Shown piece by piece: positions 1-9,119 of a stretch of DNA of 64,000 nt; position 1 is the stretch's first letter; every line of letters begins with the position of its first letter. The stretch is taken from positions 1-64,000 of the forward strand of contig CAJVYQ010000017.1 in the NCBI GenBank assembly GCA_913009825.1, read 5' to 3'. The position numbers were made by a program, and so were the translations under genes. The notes below the pieces were generated by a model, which was not told the DNA's origin, made no database searches, and saw only the letters and a list, made by a program, of their open reading frames with translations. The DNA is from an uncultured Deferribacteres bacterium. GTDB lineage: Bacteria; Zhuqueibacterota; JdFR-76; DREG01.

Positions 1-299
1 GCATAAAACAAGTATCCGTATGTTTCCGGGACAATCCCTGTTCATTGATTTATATCCTGCGAGCCCTGAAAGGGCGGAATATACCAGCCCGGGGCAACGC
101 CCCCGGGGGAAAAAAACAACGGAGTCAAGCCCTGAAGGGGCGAAATACAAAATTCAAATGAACCGATCGTACCGGCACAGGTAAATATTCCGCCTTTTCA
201 GGGCTTGTTATTCTTTTTCCTCTTTCTTCCCCCCGGGGCGTTGCCCCGGGCTATTGTATTTCACCCCGTTGGGGCGGCTGAAAATGTCTTTTAAATGCT

Positions 300-428
300 A
301 TTAATGACTCTGTTGATTAAGTCCTATTTTTACAGAGGAGTTGCTGTATAATGACATTTACTATAACAAATAACACAATATGTAGATTTTACTTTTTAAA
401 TAACGAGTTAATCAACAGAGTCATTAAT
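300..428. repeat. 21-bp inverted repeat pair with 87-nt spacer
   Basis: Positions 300-320 read ATTAATGACTCTGTTGATTA plus a final A, and 408-428 carry the exact reverse complement. The 87-nt spacer is AT-rich and has no visible gene. This could be a small miniature inverted-repeat element or a stable transcript hairpin. I see no flanking target duplication, so the mobile interpretation is weak. Confidence 0.6.
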
Positions 429-513
429 GTCTCGCTGATATCTGAAAGAGTATCACCGGCTTTTTCAGGTTGGGTAAACAATCCTTTCAATTCGTGCAAT
501 TTTGTAATACTTT

Positions 514-859
514 GTAACTATTCAGCTCACGTCTGGCTGACACAGGCAGAAAGCACACGAAACAATCGAAAGATCTCATCTAACTTTTTTCCTGTTTTTT
601 TTTGAGTCTTTCGCTGGCTGCCTGAGTAGTGACAATACCGTAACACTTTAGTTTTTTGAACAAATCCGCTTCCTTTGCGTTCTCTGCGTCTCTGCGTTTT
701 AAAGCGCCTGTTTTTTAACGTAGAGACGCGGAGGGCGCAGAGAAATTGAAAAAATCGTCTGCCTGTTCAGCCCGCGAATTACACGAATCATACGAATAGG
801 ATAAAATAGTTAACGATTCGCGTTTTTTAGCGATATTAGCGGGCAACCTGAATAGTTAC
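514..859. mobile_element. MITE-like element, GTAACTATTCAG family, 346 bp with 8-bp target duplication
   Basis: The element starts GTAACTATTCAG at 514-525 and ends in the exact inverse CTGAATAGTTAC at 848-859. It is flanked on both sides by the same 8 bases, AATACTTT (506-513 and 860-867), the signature of transposition. No transposase is encoded, so it is non-autonomous. Its interior (about 640-765) contains a hairpin-rich block (CTCTGCGTCTCTGCG and its inverse) that recurs in opposite orientation at about 49005-49127, also beside a CTGAATAGTTAC end. Related elements lie at 5834-6073, 6096-6196 and 57615-57686. Confidence 0.75.
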
Positions 860-986
860 AATACTTTTAATATACAGCATATAACCTCCGTTTTGGAATT
901 ATGTATTAACATATTATAATTTATTAAGTTGTGAGTTTGTATGCTGCTTTTTTTATGCTGGTTTCCCTTATTTTTATGCCGGTTAA

Positions 987-2114
987 CTAACTGCGAAACT
1001 TGAGTATATAATAATTAATTAGCGCCCCCGCCGCTTCGTCACAACCCTTTGCCGCTTTGTCGCCTCCCTGGTTTGTACAGACAAGAACGGCAAGGTTCCT
1101 AACCGGCGCCATCCAAACCACGGCATAATTCATGGTATTACTTCCTGCATGCGTTAACACCGTTCCACCGCCCCATTTACGTTGGGTAACAAGCCACCCT
1201 AAAGCGTAATCACCCCCGAATGGAGGAGAGTGCAGCCTCTTGTAAGTATCTGCTTTTAATAAAGCATCCTCGCCTCTTTCACCGCGGAGTTGATCGGCCA
1301 CGAACTTGGCCCAATCCTGCAGGCTACAATGAACAGTGCCTGCAGGCCCCAGAACTAATGGATTGTCCATGGCAGGGCCATTACCGCCGACCGGTTTACC
1401 ATTTGAACCGTGTCCCCAGGGCTGATCAATTTTGCCGGGCGTACCAGTACCGCCGAACCCTGCACTTTTCATTTCTAAAGGCCCGAATATTATTTTGGAC
1501 ATTAAGTCTTCCCATGAAGTATTTGTTACTTTTTCTGCCATCGCGCCGGCGATTACATAGCCCAGATTTGAGTAAATAAATTTAGAGCCGGGTTTTGATA
1601 AAAGTTTACTATTTGACGCTATTTTAACTACGGCCTGACGTTGATCCTGAATACTTTCAGTTTTTTGTATTAAATTCCAAAAAAGATTTGCCGGCAATCC
1701 GGAACGGTGGGAGAGCAATTGTAACAGTGTCACCTTCCGCAGTTCTAACTGCATGGTTTTCGCCTGATCCGGAAAAATTTCGTCGATGGTAGTTTCCCAC
1801 GCAAGTTTGTTTTGCTCCACAAGTGCGCCAATCAACGTGGCGGTCATGGCTTTTGTGTCAGAACCGAGATGCCATTTATCATTTATCGTGACAGGGATAT
1901 CTGTGCCCCTTTTGCGAACACCTACGACGCCTATAGCAACAAGATTTTTACTTGTCACAATGGCGCCTGCTAATGCAGGTAAATTATACTTTTGTTGAAT
2001 AGGTTCCAGTAAATCCTTCAATTGATTCTTTTCCAGCGAAACTTGTCCAAAAACTTGGGAAATATTAAATATCAAGAAAAAAATGATCATAGTTTTTGTG
2101 ATATTTTTAAACAT
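987..2114 (-). CDS. Serine hydrolase, class C beta-lactamase / esterase fold
   Basis: Exported protein of the beta-lactamase (PF00144) superfamily, which includes class C beta-lactamases, D-aminopeptidases and esterases. The sequence shows the S-x-x-K nucleophile motif in 'LGSDTKAMTATL', a Y-S-N motif in 'IYSNLGYVIAG', and a late H-A-G motif in 'LTHAGSNTMNYAV' that replaces the usual K-T-G. A signal peptide begins MFKNITKTMIIFFLIF and ends near FGQ. I choose the ATG at 2114 rather than an upstream frame extension because AGAGGAAG lies six bases before it. The gene stands alone. Substrate cannot be told; a housekeeping esterase or peptidase is more likely than antibiotic resistance. Confidence 0.85.
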   Translation of the reverse strand: MFKNITKTMIIFFLIFNISQVFGQVSLEKNQLKDLLEPIQQKYNLPALAGAIVTSKNLVAIGVVGVRKRGTDIPVTINDKWHLGSDTKAMTATLIGALVEQNKLAWETTIDEIFPDQAKTMQLELRKVTLLQLLSHRSGLPANLFWNLIQKTESIQDQRQAVVKIASNSKLLSKPGSKFIYSNLGYVIAGAMAEKVTNTSWEDLMSKIIFGPLEMKSAGFGGTGTPGKIDQPWGHGSNGKPVGGNGPAMDNPLVLGPAGTVHCSLQDWAKFVADQLRGERGEDALLKADTYKRLHSPPFGGDYALGWLVTQRKWGGGTVLTHAGSNTMNYAVVWMAPVRNLAVLVCTNQGGDKAAKGCDEAAGALINYYILKFRS

Positions 2115-2399
2115 AATTGCTTCCTCTTCTTTTATTGCCAAGCCTCAAAAATTGGCTATAAAATCAAATGTAACCCATCACAGGGATGTTCGCAATACCG
2201 CTTGAGGATAAACCCTCAGGCTCAAAAGTGGCAGGACGCTAAAACGCCCTTTAGGGTGCTTCCATATTTAAGCCTGTTGCTTCAGCTTCAGGCGAGTGTT
2301 AATTTTTACTCCTGTGATCGGTTACAATCGAACAACCACGTAGTAAGTCTGAAAGGATAACGGAAAAAACCTGAACAAAAATAGGAATTGTTATCTTCT

Positions 2400-2687
2400 T
2401 CAATTATTTGTTGAAATTGGAAAAGTTCTTTCAGATTCCTTAAAAAAATAATTTACTGCCGAAATATTATACCGATGATTTGGAACGTTGTTTAGAGTAG
2501 AATCAATAAATGTTGTTGCTATATTATCTATTCCGGCAATTAAGTTCTCATCACGGAATATCTTATAATACCGGATTTGATTATCAGGATTTATACCGTC
2601 CGATGGGACTTGCCATGCCAATATTACCACTTTATTACTTGCAATATGAAGTTTAAAATTTTCCGGCTTATCGGGTTTGAAGTTCAT
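2400..2687 (-). CDS. Small fibronectin type III domain protein, probable gene remnant
   Basis: About 95 residues forming one fibronectin type III-like domain: 'PDKPENFKLHIASNKVVILAWQV' is a typical first strand pair and 'RYNISAVN' a typical F strand. There is no signal peptide. It follows the GH130 gene by fewer than 50 bases on the same strand, and AGAGAAG precedes the ATG at 2687; a TTG at 2729 is an alternative start. Such domains normally sit at the C-terminus of secreted glycosidases, as in the GH5 lipoprotein at 30685, so this is probably a surviving fragment of a lost enzyme gene, not a stand-alone protein. Confidence 0.5.
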   Translation of the reverse strand: MNFKPDKPENFKLHIASNKVVILAWQVPSDGINPDNQIRYYKIFRDENLIAGIDNIATTFIDSTLNNVPNHRYNISAVNYFFKESERTFPISTNN

Positions 2688-2735
2688 CTGCTTCTCTATA
2701 AGTTTAAGCCAAAACAAATATTTGACCAAAGTTAT

Positions 2736-3908
2736 TTACTTTAAATTTTTTCTTATCAGATCAATTCGCTGTTGCACACAAGCATAAGACCGAAGTGGAT
2801 CTTCCGGTGTATTTATCACATAATCCAACATTTTCTCAACAGAAGTTTCTGCAACATGTATTCTGGTGTCCGAGGATGCATAATAAATAAAAAGAGCGCC
2901 GTCTTTCCTGACAATCCAAGCGCTGCTAAAAACCACATTGGAGACATCTCCTACCCGTTCTTCATCTTCAGGCGCCAAAAAATAGCCACCGGGTCTGTGT
3001 GTTATTTCAAACGGTTTTTGCAGATCAGTTAAAAAAGCATAAAGAACATAGCGCAGCCCCGCAGCCGTATTTCTAACCCCGTGAGCCAATTGAAGCCACC
3101 CTTTTTCTGTTTTGATGGGAGCAGGACCCAGCCCATTTTTGTTTTCTTTGATCGTATGATATTGGCGATCATCCACAATTATTTCATTTTCGATTACAGC
3201 TTCTTCAATGCTTTCCGAAAGTCCCCAGCCAATGCCGCCACCGGAACCGGCCTCGATAAAACTATCCTGTGGACGGGTATAAAAAGCATACTTACCGTCA
3301 ACAAACTCAGGATGCAAAACCACATTTCTTTGCTGGGGAGATTTTGTTTTTAAATCCGCCAAACGTTCCCAGTTTTTCAAATCTTTAGTACGGGCAATTC
3401 CGGTTTTTGCAATGGCAGACGAAGTATCTTCTCTCGGAGCAATCGGATCTTTTCTTTCAGTGCAGAATAAACCGTAAATCCAACCGTCCTCATGCCGGAT
3501 CGATCTCATATCGTATACATTGATATCCGGATTTTCAGTTTCCGGCATGAGTATTGGATAATCCCGGAAACGAAAACCATCAACTCCCGATTCGCTCTCC
3601 GCAACTGCAAAAAATGATTTCCTGTCCACTCCCTCAACCCTAACCATCAAGTAAATTTTACCATCCGATTCAATAGCGCCGGGATTAAAAACCGCATTAA
3701 TTCCTAATCGTTCCTGCAAAAAAGGATTGGACTCATAATTTAAATCGTAACGCCAAAAAACCGGCGTCTGTTCTGCAGTTAAAACCGGATGTTTATAACG
3801 ATGAAAAATACCGTTGTGTTTTTCTTTTCTTTCATTCTTTAGCTGTATTAATTTTTCATTATAGAAAAAGAGTTTCTTACAATTTTGTTCAAATTGTTTT
3901 TTATTCAT
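2736..3908 (-). CDS. GH130 4-O-beta-D-mannosyl-D-glucose phosphorylase
   Basis: Cytoplasmic enzyme that phosphorolyses beta-mannosyl-1,4-glucose to alpha-mannose-1-phosphate and glucose. The 390-residue sequence follows the characterised Bacteroides fragilis enzyme almost end to end, as I recall it: '[18 protein letters not shown]', '[11 protein letters not shown]', 'NVYDMR', '[14 protein letters not shown]', '[24 protein letters not shown]', 'GSGGGIGW' and '[17 protein letters not shown]'. Asp133 in NVYDMR aligns with the catalytic acid of family GH130_1, whereas subfamily 2 enzymes act on longer mannosides. No signal peptide. It lies 4 bases after the symporter gene in an apparent operon. 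With the cellobiose 2-epimerase at 28031 it completes the mannobiose phosphorolysis pathway. Confidence 0.95.
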   Translation of the reverse strand: MNKKQFEQNCKKLFFYNEKLIQLKNERKEKHNGIFHRYKHPVLTAEQTPVFWRYDLNYESNPFLQERLGINAVFNPGAIESDGKIYLMVRVEGVDRKSFFAVAESESGVDGFRFRDYPILMPETENPDINVYDMRSIRHEDGWIYGLFCTERKDPIAPREDTSSAIAKTGIARTKDLKNWERLADLKTKSPQQRNVVLHPEFVDGKYAFYTRPQDSFIEAGSGGGIGWGLSESIEEAVIENEIIVDDRQYHTIKENKNGLGPAPIKTEKGWLQLAHGVRNTAAGLRYVLYAFLTDLQKPFEITHRPGGYFLAPEDEERVGDVSNVVFSSAWIVRKDGALFIYYASSDTRIHVAETSVEKMLDYVINTPEDPLRSYACVQQRIDLIRKNLK

Positions 3909-3912
3909 TCAA

Positions 3913-5703
3913 TCAATCCTCTTCCAATTTATCGATCCAGTTTTTCTTCAAAAAAACTGAGGTTACAATTAAAATGAAAACAGAAATCCACATCGCTTTC
4001 ATATTACGGATGATCAAATAAACCGGAATCACTACCAGGCTCATTTGCCAGACGATTCCAACCGCAACATTCAACATGTCCCGTTTGAAAGCCTTGTTTC
4101 TCTGAAACGCAGGATTTTCCTGCACTACTTTTTCATGAATAGGTTGCCAAAAACCCCACGGGCGCACCGTTTTATAAAAATTTTTGAGGACGGATTCTTC
4201 TTCCGCTTTTGTGGTAAGACTTGCGACGACACAACCAATGGCCGAGATGATTAAAATGAACGGGAAACTGTTCAACGCAGATAGATTCGGAAAGAACAGC
4301 AGGAAACATATAGCCGCGACAATTCCCAAAATCATGCCCCAAAAATAACCGAATCCGTTGAACCGCCACCAATACCATTTAAGCACATTGGGTGCGGTAT
4401 ATCCTCCCCACAATCCGGAGACAATCCACTGCATTACGGTATTTATGGAATTGGCTTTCAAACCGGCAATCATTCCTGCAATAACAATTAGAAAAGAAGC
4501 AAAATAACTCATCGACACATACTTTCTATCGGATGCATTTTTGTTGCAGTAACGTTTATAAATATCATTCACGATATAGGCAGCGCCGGAATTCACCGTC
4601 GCATCGAATGTAGACATAAATGCTGCCAACAGCCCGGCCAGAAGCAGGCCCAACAGCCCAGCCGGTATAAAGTTATTGATTACATACGGCAAAATCATTT
4701 CAAAATCGATTTTGTCCCCCATGGCAGCGAGTTTATCGCTAGAAAAAGCGAGCGCCAAAATCGTTATGCCGGCAATCATAAACCACCTTGGCACCAGACA
4801 AATGGAAACAATCCCGCTCATAAAAGCCGATTCTTTGGGTTTACGGGTGGCCAAAATACGTTGCATATCGTAATTAGGCGCCGGACCGGCGACACTCAGT
4901 AAAATACCTTTAAATAAAATCATCATAAAAATAATGGTAAAAAAGGACCATCCGTCTTGCGCAATCCTGGAATTTACCGACGGAATTAAAGCCGACCAGT
5001 CCAGATTCAATTTCCAGCCGAAAAAGATATTTCCCCAACCATCGGGCACAACATGAGACAAAAGGTCCGGCGATACTTTAGTCATCGCAATAAATCCAAT
5101 AAAAAGAGAAGCAATGGCAAGAATTACAAACTGTAGAAGATCGGTTATCACAACACTATACATCCCGCCTAAAATAATGTAAATAGTTGTAATCCCCATC
5201 AGGATGACCGCATACATATTGGGTGACAAGTCCCAGGGAAAAAACACGGAAGCAAATTTTCCAATTCCCTGAAATGCGTAACTTAAAAATCCAACCACGC
5301 TAACCAGAGCAAAAATCACCACACTAATTCTGGAAAGTTCTCCTCCTTTTCCGGAGCCGAACCGTGTCGTAATCCATTCTGCTCCTGTTAAAACGTTTGA
5401 GCGACGGATCCACACCGCCAGATAAATCATCAAAAATATTTGATTGAACGTGGGCCAAAGCCAGGGCAGCCAAAGACCTTTTAATCCATAAACAAACAGA
5501 ATGTAAACCAGCCACATGGTGCCGGTGATATCGAACATGGAAGAGGCGTTGGCTACGCCAAGTAAATACCAGGGAAGTGTTTTACCCCCCAAAAAATATG
5601 AATCAAGATTTTGTCCTGCACGGCGGGAAACCATAAAACCGATAACAACGACCAATACCAGATAAGCGCCGATGATTGCCAGATCAATAACATGGATTTG
5701 CAT
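3913..5703 (-). CDS. Sodium:solute symporter (SSS family), putative mannobiose transporter
   Basis: Inner-membrane symporter of the SSS family (PF00474), 596 residues with about 13-14 hydrophobic segments. It starts in the usual way ('IDLAIIGAYLVLVVVIGFMVSRRAG'), with the conserved 'DSYFLGGKTLPWYLLGVANASSMFD' block and the 'LLGLLLAGLLAAFMSTFDATVNSGAAYIVNDIYKRY' block that carries sodium-binding residues. The ATG at 5703 is preceded by AAGGAA. It is directly followed by the GH130 phosphorylase with a 4-base gap, so by context it probably imports mannobiose or mannosyl-glucose. Substrate is inferred from neighbours only. Confidence 0.92.
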   Translation of the reverse strand: MQIHVIDLAIIGAYLVLVVVIGFMVSRRAGQNLDSYFLGGKTLPWYLLGVANASSMFDITGTMWLVYILFVYGLKGLWLPWLWPTFNQIFLMIYLAVWIRRSNVLTGAEWITTRFGSGKGGELSRISVVIFALVSVVGFLSYAFQGIGKFASVFFPWDLSPNMYAVILMGITTIYIILGGMYSVVITDLLQFVILAIASLFIGFIAMTKVSPDLLSHVVPDGWGNIFFGWKLNLDWSALIPSVNSRIAQDGWSFFTIIFMMILFKGILLSVAGPAPNYDMQRILATRKPKESAFMSGIVSICLVPRWFMIAGITILALAFSSDKLAAMGDKIDFEMILPYVINNFIPAGLLGLLLAGLLAAFMSTFDATVNSGAAYIVNDIYKRYCNKNASDRKYVSMSYFASFLIVIAGMIAGLKANSINTVMQWIVSGLWGGYTAPNVLKWYWWRFNGFGYFWGMILGIVAAICFLLFFPNLSALNSFPFILIISAIGCVVASLTTKAEEESVLKNFYKTVRPWGFWQPIHEKVVQENPAFQRNKAFKRDMLNVAVGIVWQMSLVVIPVYLIIRNMKAMWISVFILIVTSVFLKKNWIDKLEED

Positions 5704-5833
5704 TCTTTTTCCTTGGTTAAAAAAGGTTAAAAAATCAGCGTGTCGTTCAACTCTCTCAGTACTAATTAACCATCTTAAACAATTTCACCGGAAAATTTTT
5801 GTGTTTACTTTTTCTAAATCATAAAAACCAGAA

Positions 5834-6073
5834 GTAACTATTTAGAGTCTGAACGAAAAGTGGAAAACATGCATCTTGCTTGTTTTATAAACTGTTTCGT
5901 TTCCTGCTTTTCAATAAGATTATAATTCAAACAAGATGTTTGATATACAATTTAGATACTTTTCGTTCAGCCGCTATTTAGGATACAATACAATTATATC
6001 GGAAATTGTTTTACACTCCCCGTACTCCCCTCGGTGGTTGGGGGGTGTTCTTTCAATCTACCCGAATAGTTAC
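5834..6073. mobile_element. MITE-like element, GTAACTATTCAG family, 240 bp
   Basis: The left end reads GTAACTATTTAG (5834-5845) and the right end CCGAATAGTTAC (6062-6073), imperfect inverted copies of the family terminus. The 8 bases outside are AACCAGAA (5826-5833) and AACCGGAA (6074-6081), a target duplication with one difference. It contains the 122-bp repeat at 5849-5970, which looks like a nested insertion or an internal module. Confidence 0.55.
5849..5970. mobile_element. 122-bp dispersed repeat, copy 1, with inverted termini
   Basis: Begins CTGAACGAAAAGT and ends ACTTTTCGTTCAG. The same 122 bases recur with a handful of changes at 63391-63512. Internal inverted segments (CATCTTGCTTG and CAAGATG) would fold it into a long hairpin. 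Outside the 13-bp core, weaker inversion extends to a TAG trinucleotide on each side, as in elements that insert at TA. No coding capacity. Confidence 0.8.
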
Positions 6074-6095
6074 AACCGGAATAATAAAAAAGAGC

Positions 6096-6196
6096 ATAAC
6101 TATTCAGGCTCAGTATTCCTTGTAGAGCGAGACGCTGTCTCGCTAAGGCGATTCAGCGAATCGCCCTACATAAAAGACACAATGCTGAATAGTTAA
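6096..6196. mobile_element. MITE-like element, GTAACTATTCAG family, 101 bp with 8-bp target duplication
   Basis: Left terminus ATAACTATTCAG (6096-6107) and right terminus CTGAATAGTTAA (6185-6196) are exact inverse apart from the outermost base. The flanks are the same octamer, AAAAGAGC, at 6088-6095 and 6197-6204. The interior has small palindromes, for example GCGATTCAGCGAATCGC. It ends 12 bases before the stop codon of the GH26 gene. Confidence 0.75.
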
Positions 6197-6207
6197 AAAA
6201 GAGCCTT

Positions 6208-9105
6208 TTATTTCAACAATACCATTCGCTTAAAATCAGATTGGTTACCCGCTTTTAACCGGATCAAATAAATCCCGCTTGACAAATGCTTCGCATTAAA
6301 AACCACTTCATAACCTCCCGCTCGATGAATGGAATTTTTTAACGTCTGCACGAGGCGACCTGTGATGTCATAAATTTCCAATTTTATATGTTCTCGCCTT
6401 GGAATAAAATACTTTATTGTCGTAATTGGGTTGAATGGATTGGGATAATTCTGTAAAAGTTGAAAGGTTGCCGGCTGTCTGTTTTGCTGCAAAGGCACAA
6501 CCGATTGAATGCCGCCAACTGTTTGTTCCACAGGACTATCGCCAACATCATCGTATTTCCAGACCGATCCAAGATCAATAAAAAAACCAGATAGATTGAA
6601 CAAACGGGCGTCGAAAGAAATTGTTGGTGAATTCTTTTGCGCCGGATGGACTTCTATGGCTAAAACATTATCGCCAATTTTTAATGCAGTTAACGCATCG
6701 CTATCAAAAATGATGATTTTACTGACAACATTGGCGCTGTTTGCTTCTGTTTTATAATTGATTTCCCCGCCCGGCATGTTTACTCGACCAATCTCCCGCC
6801 CATTCACATAGGCAACAAAACCGTCGTGCCCTTTTATTAGCAGGCCAAGCGCAGAAACGGAATCGGATAAAATAAACCGTTGGCGAAAATAAATGGTTTG
6901 CACTTGAGCCGTTTCTGTGGAATCTGTCCCGGCATTACCGTACCCGATTGGGGCTTTTCCCTCTTGCCAATATTTATCTTCATATTGAACATCAGTCCAA
7001 TAAACGGGTTTTTGCAGGGTATCCACCGAGAAGGAAATCACCGCCGAAGAATCCATTACATTACCGTAATAATCAGCGGCTCGGATATAAAATGTGTAAC
7101 GCTTCCCCTGTTGCACCGGAATAGGAGTAGAATGATCTTTGCCGCCCTGACCTACTTCGAATTGAAACGGCATATTTTCATAAACCGCGTCGATTGTGCT
7201 GTACCGGACAAACGCTCTTTCATTGGTTTGAATATTGATGACCGCAAGTGTGTCGGTTATGATTAAATTGTCCGGCAACTGAGAGATAATCAACGGCGGC
7301 GAAGTATCAGCCCGGGGTTTACCGTACATATCGGGTAAATCGCTTTCGAAAAGTGTGTAAGGATCGTTATAAAACTTCAGGAAATCAGCCACGCTGGGAT
7401 GGCCGGGATACGGGGCAAAGTGATGACTGGTACTTTCATTTCGCCAAACCGCTGCATAAGAAATGAAAGTAGCAAGTGAATCATTTTTTATTGGATTTAA
7501 AATATATTTTGTGAATAGATCTGTTGTTGGAATTGCTTCCTGCCCGACTTCAGTTAGAGCTGCCAATTTATTTTTTTCAGAAGCCAACTGCGAGACAATT
7601 TGTAATCTTTTAAGATACTGATCCGGCTGTGACGGCCCGATGGGCACCCAAAAATAAAAATCCATGCCGATAATATCGATCATATCATCGCCGGGATACG
7701 GATCGAGATAATCAATCTTGCTGTTAAACCGGCTTGGCGACAACGCATAAATGAAGTTATGAACGTTTAACGAATCCCGCAAATAGGTCACTGTAAATCG
7801 CCAGAGGGCATTATATTCTTCAGATGTGCAATGACCGACGCCCCACCAGAACCAACTGCCGTCATGTTCATGATATGGCCGAAAGATAATGGGAATGGAA
7901 TGACCGTCTGAACCGCGTAGTCCTTTCATTACTTTGGCAATTTGCCAAAGCTTCTCTTTATAATTTTCATGGTAAATCCCGCCGGGTAAAATAGTGGCGA
8001 CAATCCGTTCATTGTTTACATTTTCCGCATAAAAACTACGGCCTAACGGGTCGTACTGATGCCAGCATAGCGTATTGATACCGCCGCGTTCAAAAGCGGA
8101 CGTGATGCGATAAATAACCCGGTCAAGTTCAATTTTCCGGGTAATTTTGTTCATGTCCCAACTGTACAAGGCAGGGAAATCTCCGCAGACATCTTTCACA
8201 TCGCTGCGGTCATCATCACCTTTCCAACCTACGCCGTAGCCGGTGGCATCGTGCATGCCAAAGATAAGATTATCCTGTGTATAAAGGGAAAGATTTGCAT
8301 AAAGGTACCTGGTTTTTAAAGTTGCCTGTTTATCAATTAAACCGAAATTAGGAGCATTTACGCCTTTCTCATAATTAACGCACGCATCGTTTAAATCCCA
8401 AACCGCCCGGTCTATTTTCTCTTTGGCAAGATTTGCAGAATCCAGCAAATCTTCCGCTATAAAAATGGCATTTTGTAAAATCGTCTTTGAACCTATTAAA
8501 TATTGCCCCTCTGCCGTTCCCTCTTCAGTACTATCATGAAGCGCGTGTGCAGCTTTTATGGATTTTTCCAGATCGGCGTAATCCGGAGTTGCGGACAGAC
8601 TGACCGAATCGCCAATGGCTAAATCATCAAAATACACAATTCCGGATTTGGAGGCAGTTGTACCGCCATCTAAATACATATAAATCCGGTTCATTGCCGA
8701 ACCTGAATAATTTTGCAGCTCAAATGTGACGGTATGCCAAACATTATCGCCGGCAAGCCGGATTTGCAGCCAGTCCTTGTTGTCATTTTGGTAGACCGGT
8801 TTAAACGTTAGTTCAGTAGAGATATTGGATTTTACTCTTAGGAAGATATATGGATTATTGGTTACATCGATCACTGGAGGCGTGAAATTAAAATTGTCCC
8901 ACTCCCAGGAACCGGCAGTTCTGTTATAAGTAATTTTTAATACACTATCCTTTTCCATTAAAGCAAACGTTCCTTTTGTTTGAGGAACTTCCCAGTTAGT
9001 GAGAATGTTATCATTAAAATTTTCCAAAAAACCTGTGACCTGGGCATGAACAGGCTGAAATACAGGGAACAATAAAATAAATATAACCAAGCAATATCTT
9101 TTCAT
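6208..9105 (-). CDS. T9SS-sorted multidomain GH26 beta-mannanase
   Basis: Secreted endo-beta-1,4-mannanase, 965 residues from the ATG at 9105, which has AGGAGGG just upstream; a longer frame into the preceding gene is rejected. Domains in order: signal peptide (1-21, ending VHAQ), CBM-like beta-sandwich (about 24-170), a helical linker (175-250), GH26 barrel (about 255-570), an Ig/FN3-like segment and a second beta-sandwich that resembles a carbohydrate-binding module (about 600-850), and a T9SS type A sorting domain starting 'FQLLQNYPNPFNP'. In the barrel, Glu413 of 'RPYHEHDGSWFWWG' is the expected acid/base and Glu519 of 'ALTEVG' the nucleophile. It follows the DUF5060-GH5 gene by 14 bases, so the two are co-transcribed. 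Confidence 0.93.
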   Translation of the reverse strand: MKRYCLVIFILLFPVFQPVHAQVTGFLENFNDNILTNWEVPQTKGTFALMEKDSVLKITYNRTAGSWEWDNFNFTPPVIDVTNNPYIFLRVKSNISTELTFKPVYQNDNKDWLQIRLAGDNVWHTVTFELQNYSGSAMNRIYMYLDGGTTASKSGIVYFDDLAIGDSVSLSATPDYADLEKSIKAAHALHDSTEEGTAEGQYLIGSKTILQNAIFIAEDLLDSANLAKEKIDRAVWDLNDACVNYEKGVNAPNFGLIDKQATLKTRYLYANLSLYTQDNLIFGMHDATGYGVGWKGDDDRSDVKDVCGDFPALYSWDMNKITRKIELDRVIYRITSAFERGGINTLCWHQYDPLGRSFYAENVNNERIVATILPGGIYHENYKEKLWQIAKVMKGLRGSDGHSIPIIFRPYHEHDGSWFWWGVGHCTSEEYNALWRFTVTYLRDSLNVHNFIYALSPSRFNSKIDYLDPYPGDDMIDIIGMDFYFWVPIGPSQPDQYLKRLQIVSQLASEKNKLAALTEVGQEAIPTTDLFTKYILNPIKNDSLATFISYAAVWRNESTSHHFAPYPGHPSVADFLKFYNDPYTLFESDLPDMYGKPRADTSPPLIISQLPDNLIITDTLAVINIQTNERAFVRYSTIDAVYENMPFQFEVGQGGKDHSTPIPVQQGKRYTFYIRAADYYGNVMDSSAVISFSVDTLQKPVYWTDVQYEDKYWQEGKAPIGYGNAGTDSTETAQVQTIYFRQRFILSDSVSALGLLIKGHDGFVAYVNGREIGRVNMPGGEINYKTEANSANVVSKIIIFDSDALTALKIGDNVLAIEVHPAQKNSPTISFDARLFNLSGFFIDLGSVWKYDDVGDSPVEQTVGGIQSVVPLQQNRQPATFQLLQNYPNPFNPITTIKYFIPRREHIKLEIYDITGRLVQTLKNSIHRAGGYEVVFNAKHLSSGIYLIRLKAGNQSDFKRMVLLK

Positions 9106-9119
9106 ATACCCTCCTATAT

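Larger units (their letters stand above)
1..986. other. Gene-free repeat-rich region
   Basis: No convincing gene is seen. The stretch holds GC-rich palindromic repeats (about 60-285) in which a block reading CAGCCCGGGGCAACGCC near 84-110 is repeated in inverted orientation near 227-253, a 21-bp perfect inverted repeat (300-320 with 408-428), and a 346-bp mobile-element-like repeat (514-859). An 84-codon open frame at 351-605 has no recognisable domain, no ribosome binding site of note, and runs through these repeats, so I do not call it. Confidence 0.7.
5704..6207. other. Gene-free gap holding nested mobile repeats
   Basis: This 504-bp stretch has no credible gene. It carries two GTAACTATTCAG-type elements (5834-6073 and 6096-6196) in tandem and, inside the first, one copy of a 122-bp repeat (5849-5970). 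The promoter of the symporter operon should lie between about 5704 and 5833. I see no copy of the LacI-type palindrome there. Confidence 0.7.

Noticed and set aside
351-605. 84-codon open frame in the first kilobase
   Set aside because: It runs through the inverted repeats and into the MITE-like element, has no domain and no clear ribosome binding site.
987-2114. Antibiotic-resistance class C beta-lactamase
   Set aside because: The fold is shared by many esterases and peptidases, the third motif is HAG and not KTG, and no regulator or mobile context supports resistance.
5936-6196. 86-codon plus-strand frame between symporter and GH26
   Set aside because: It spans two mobile repeats and their ends; no homology, no start signal.
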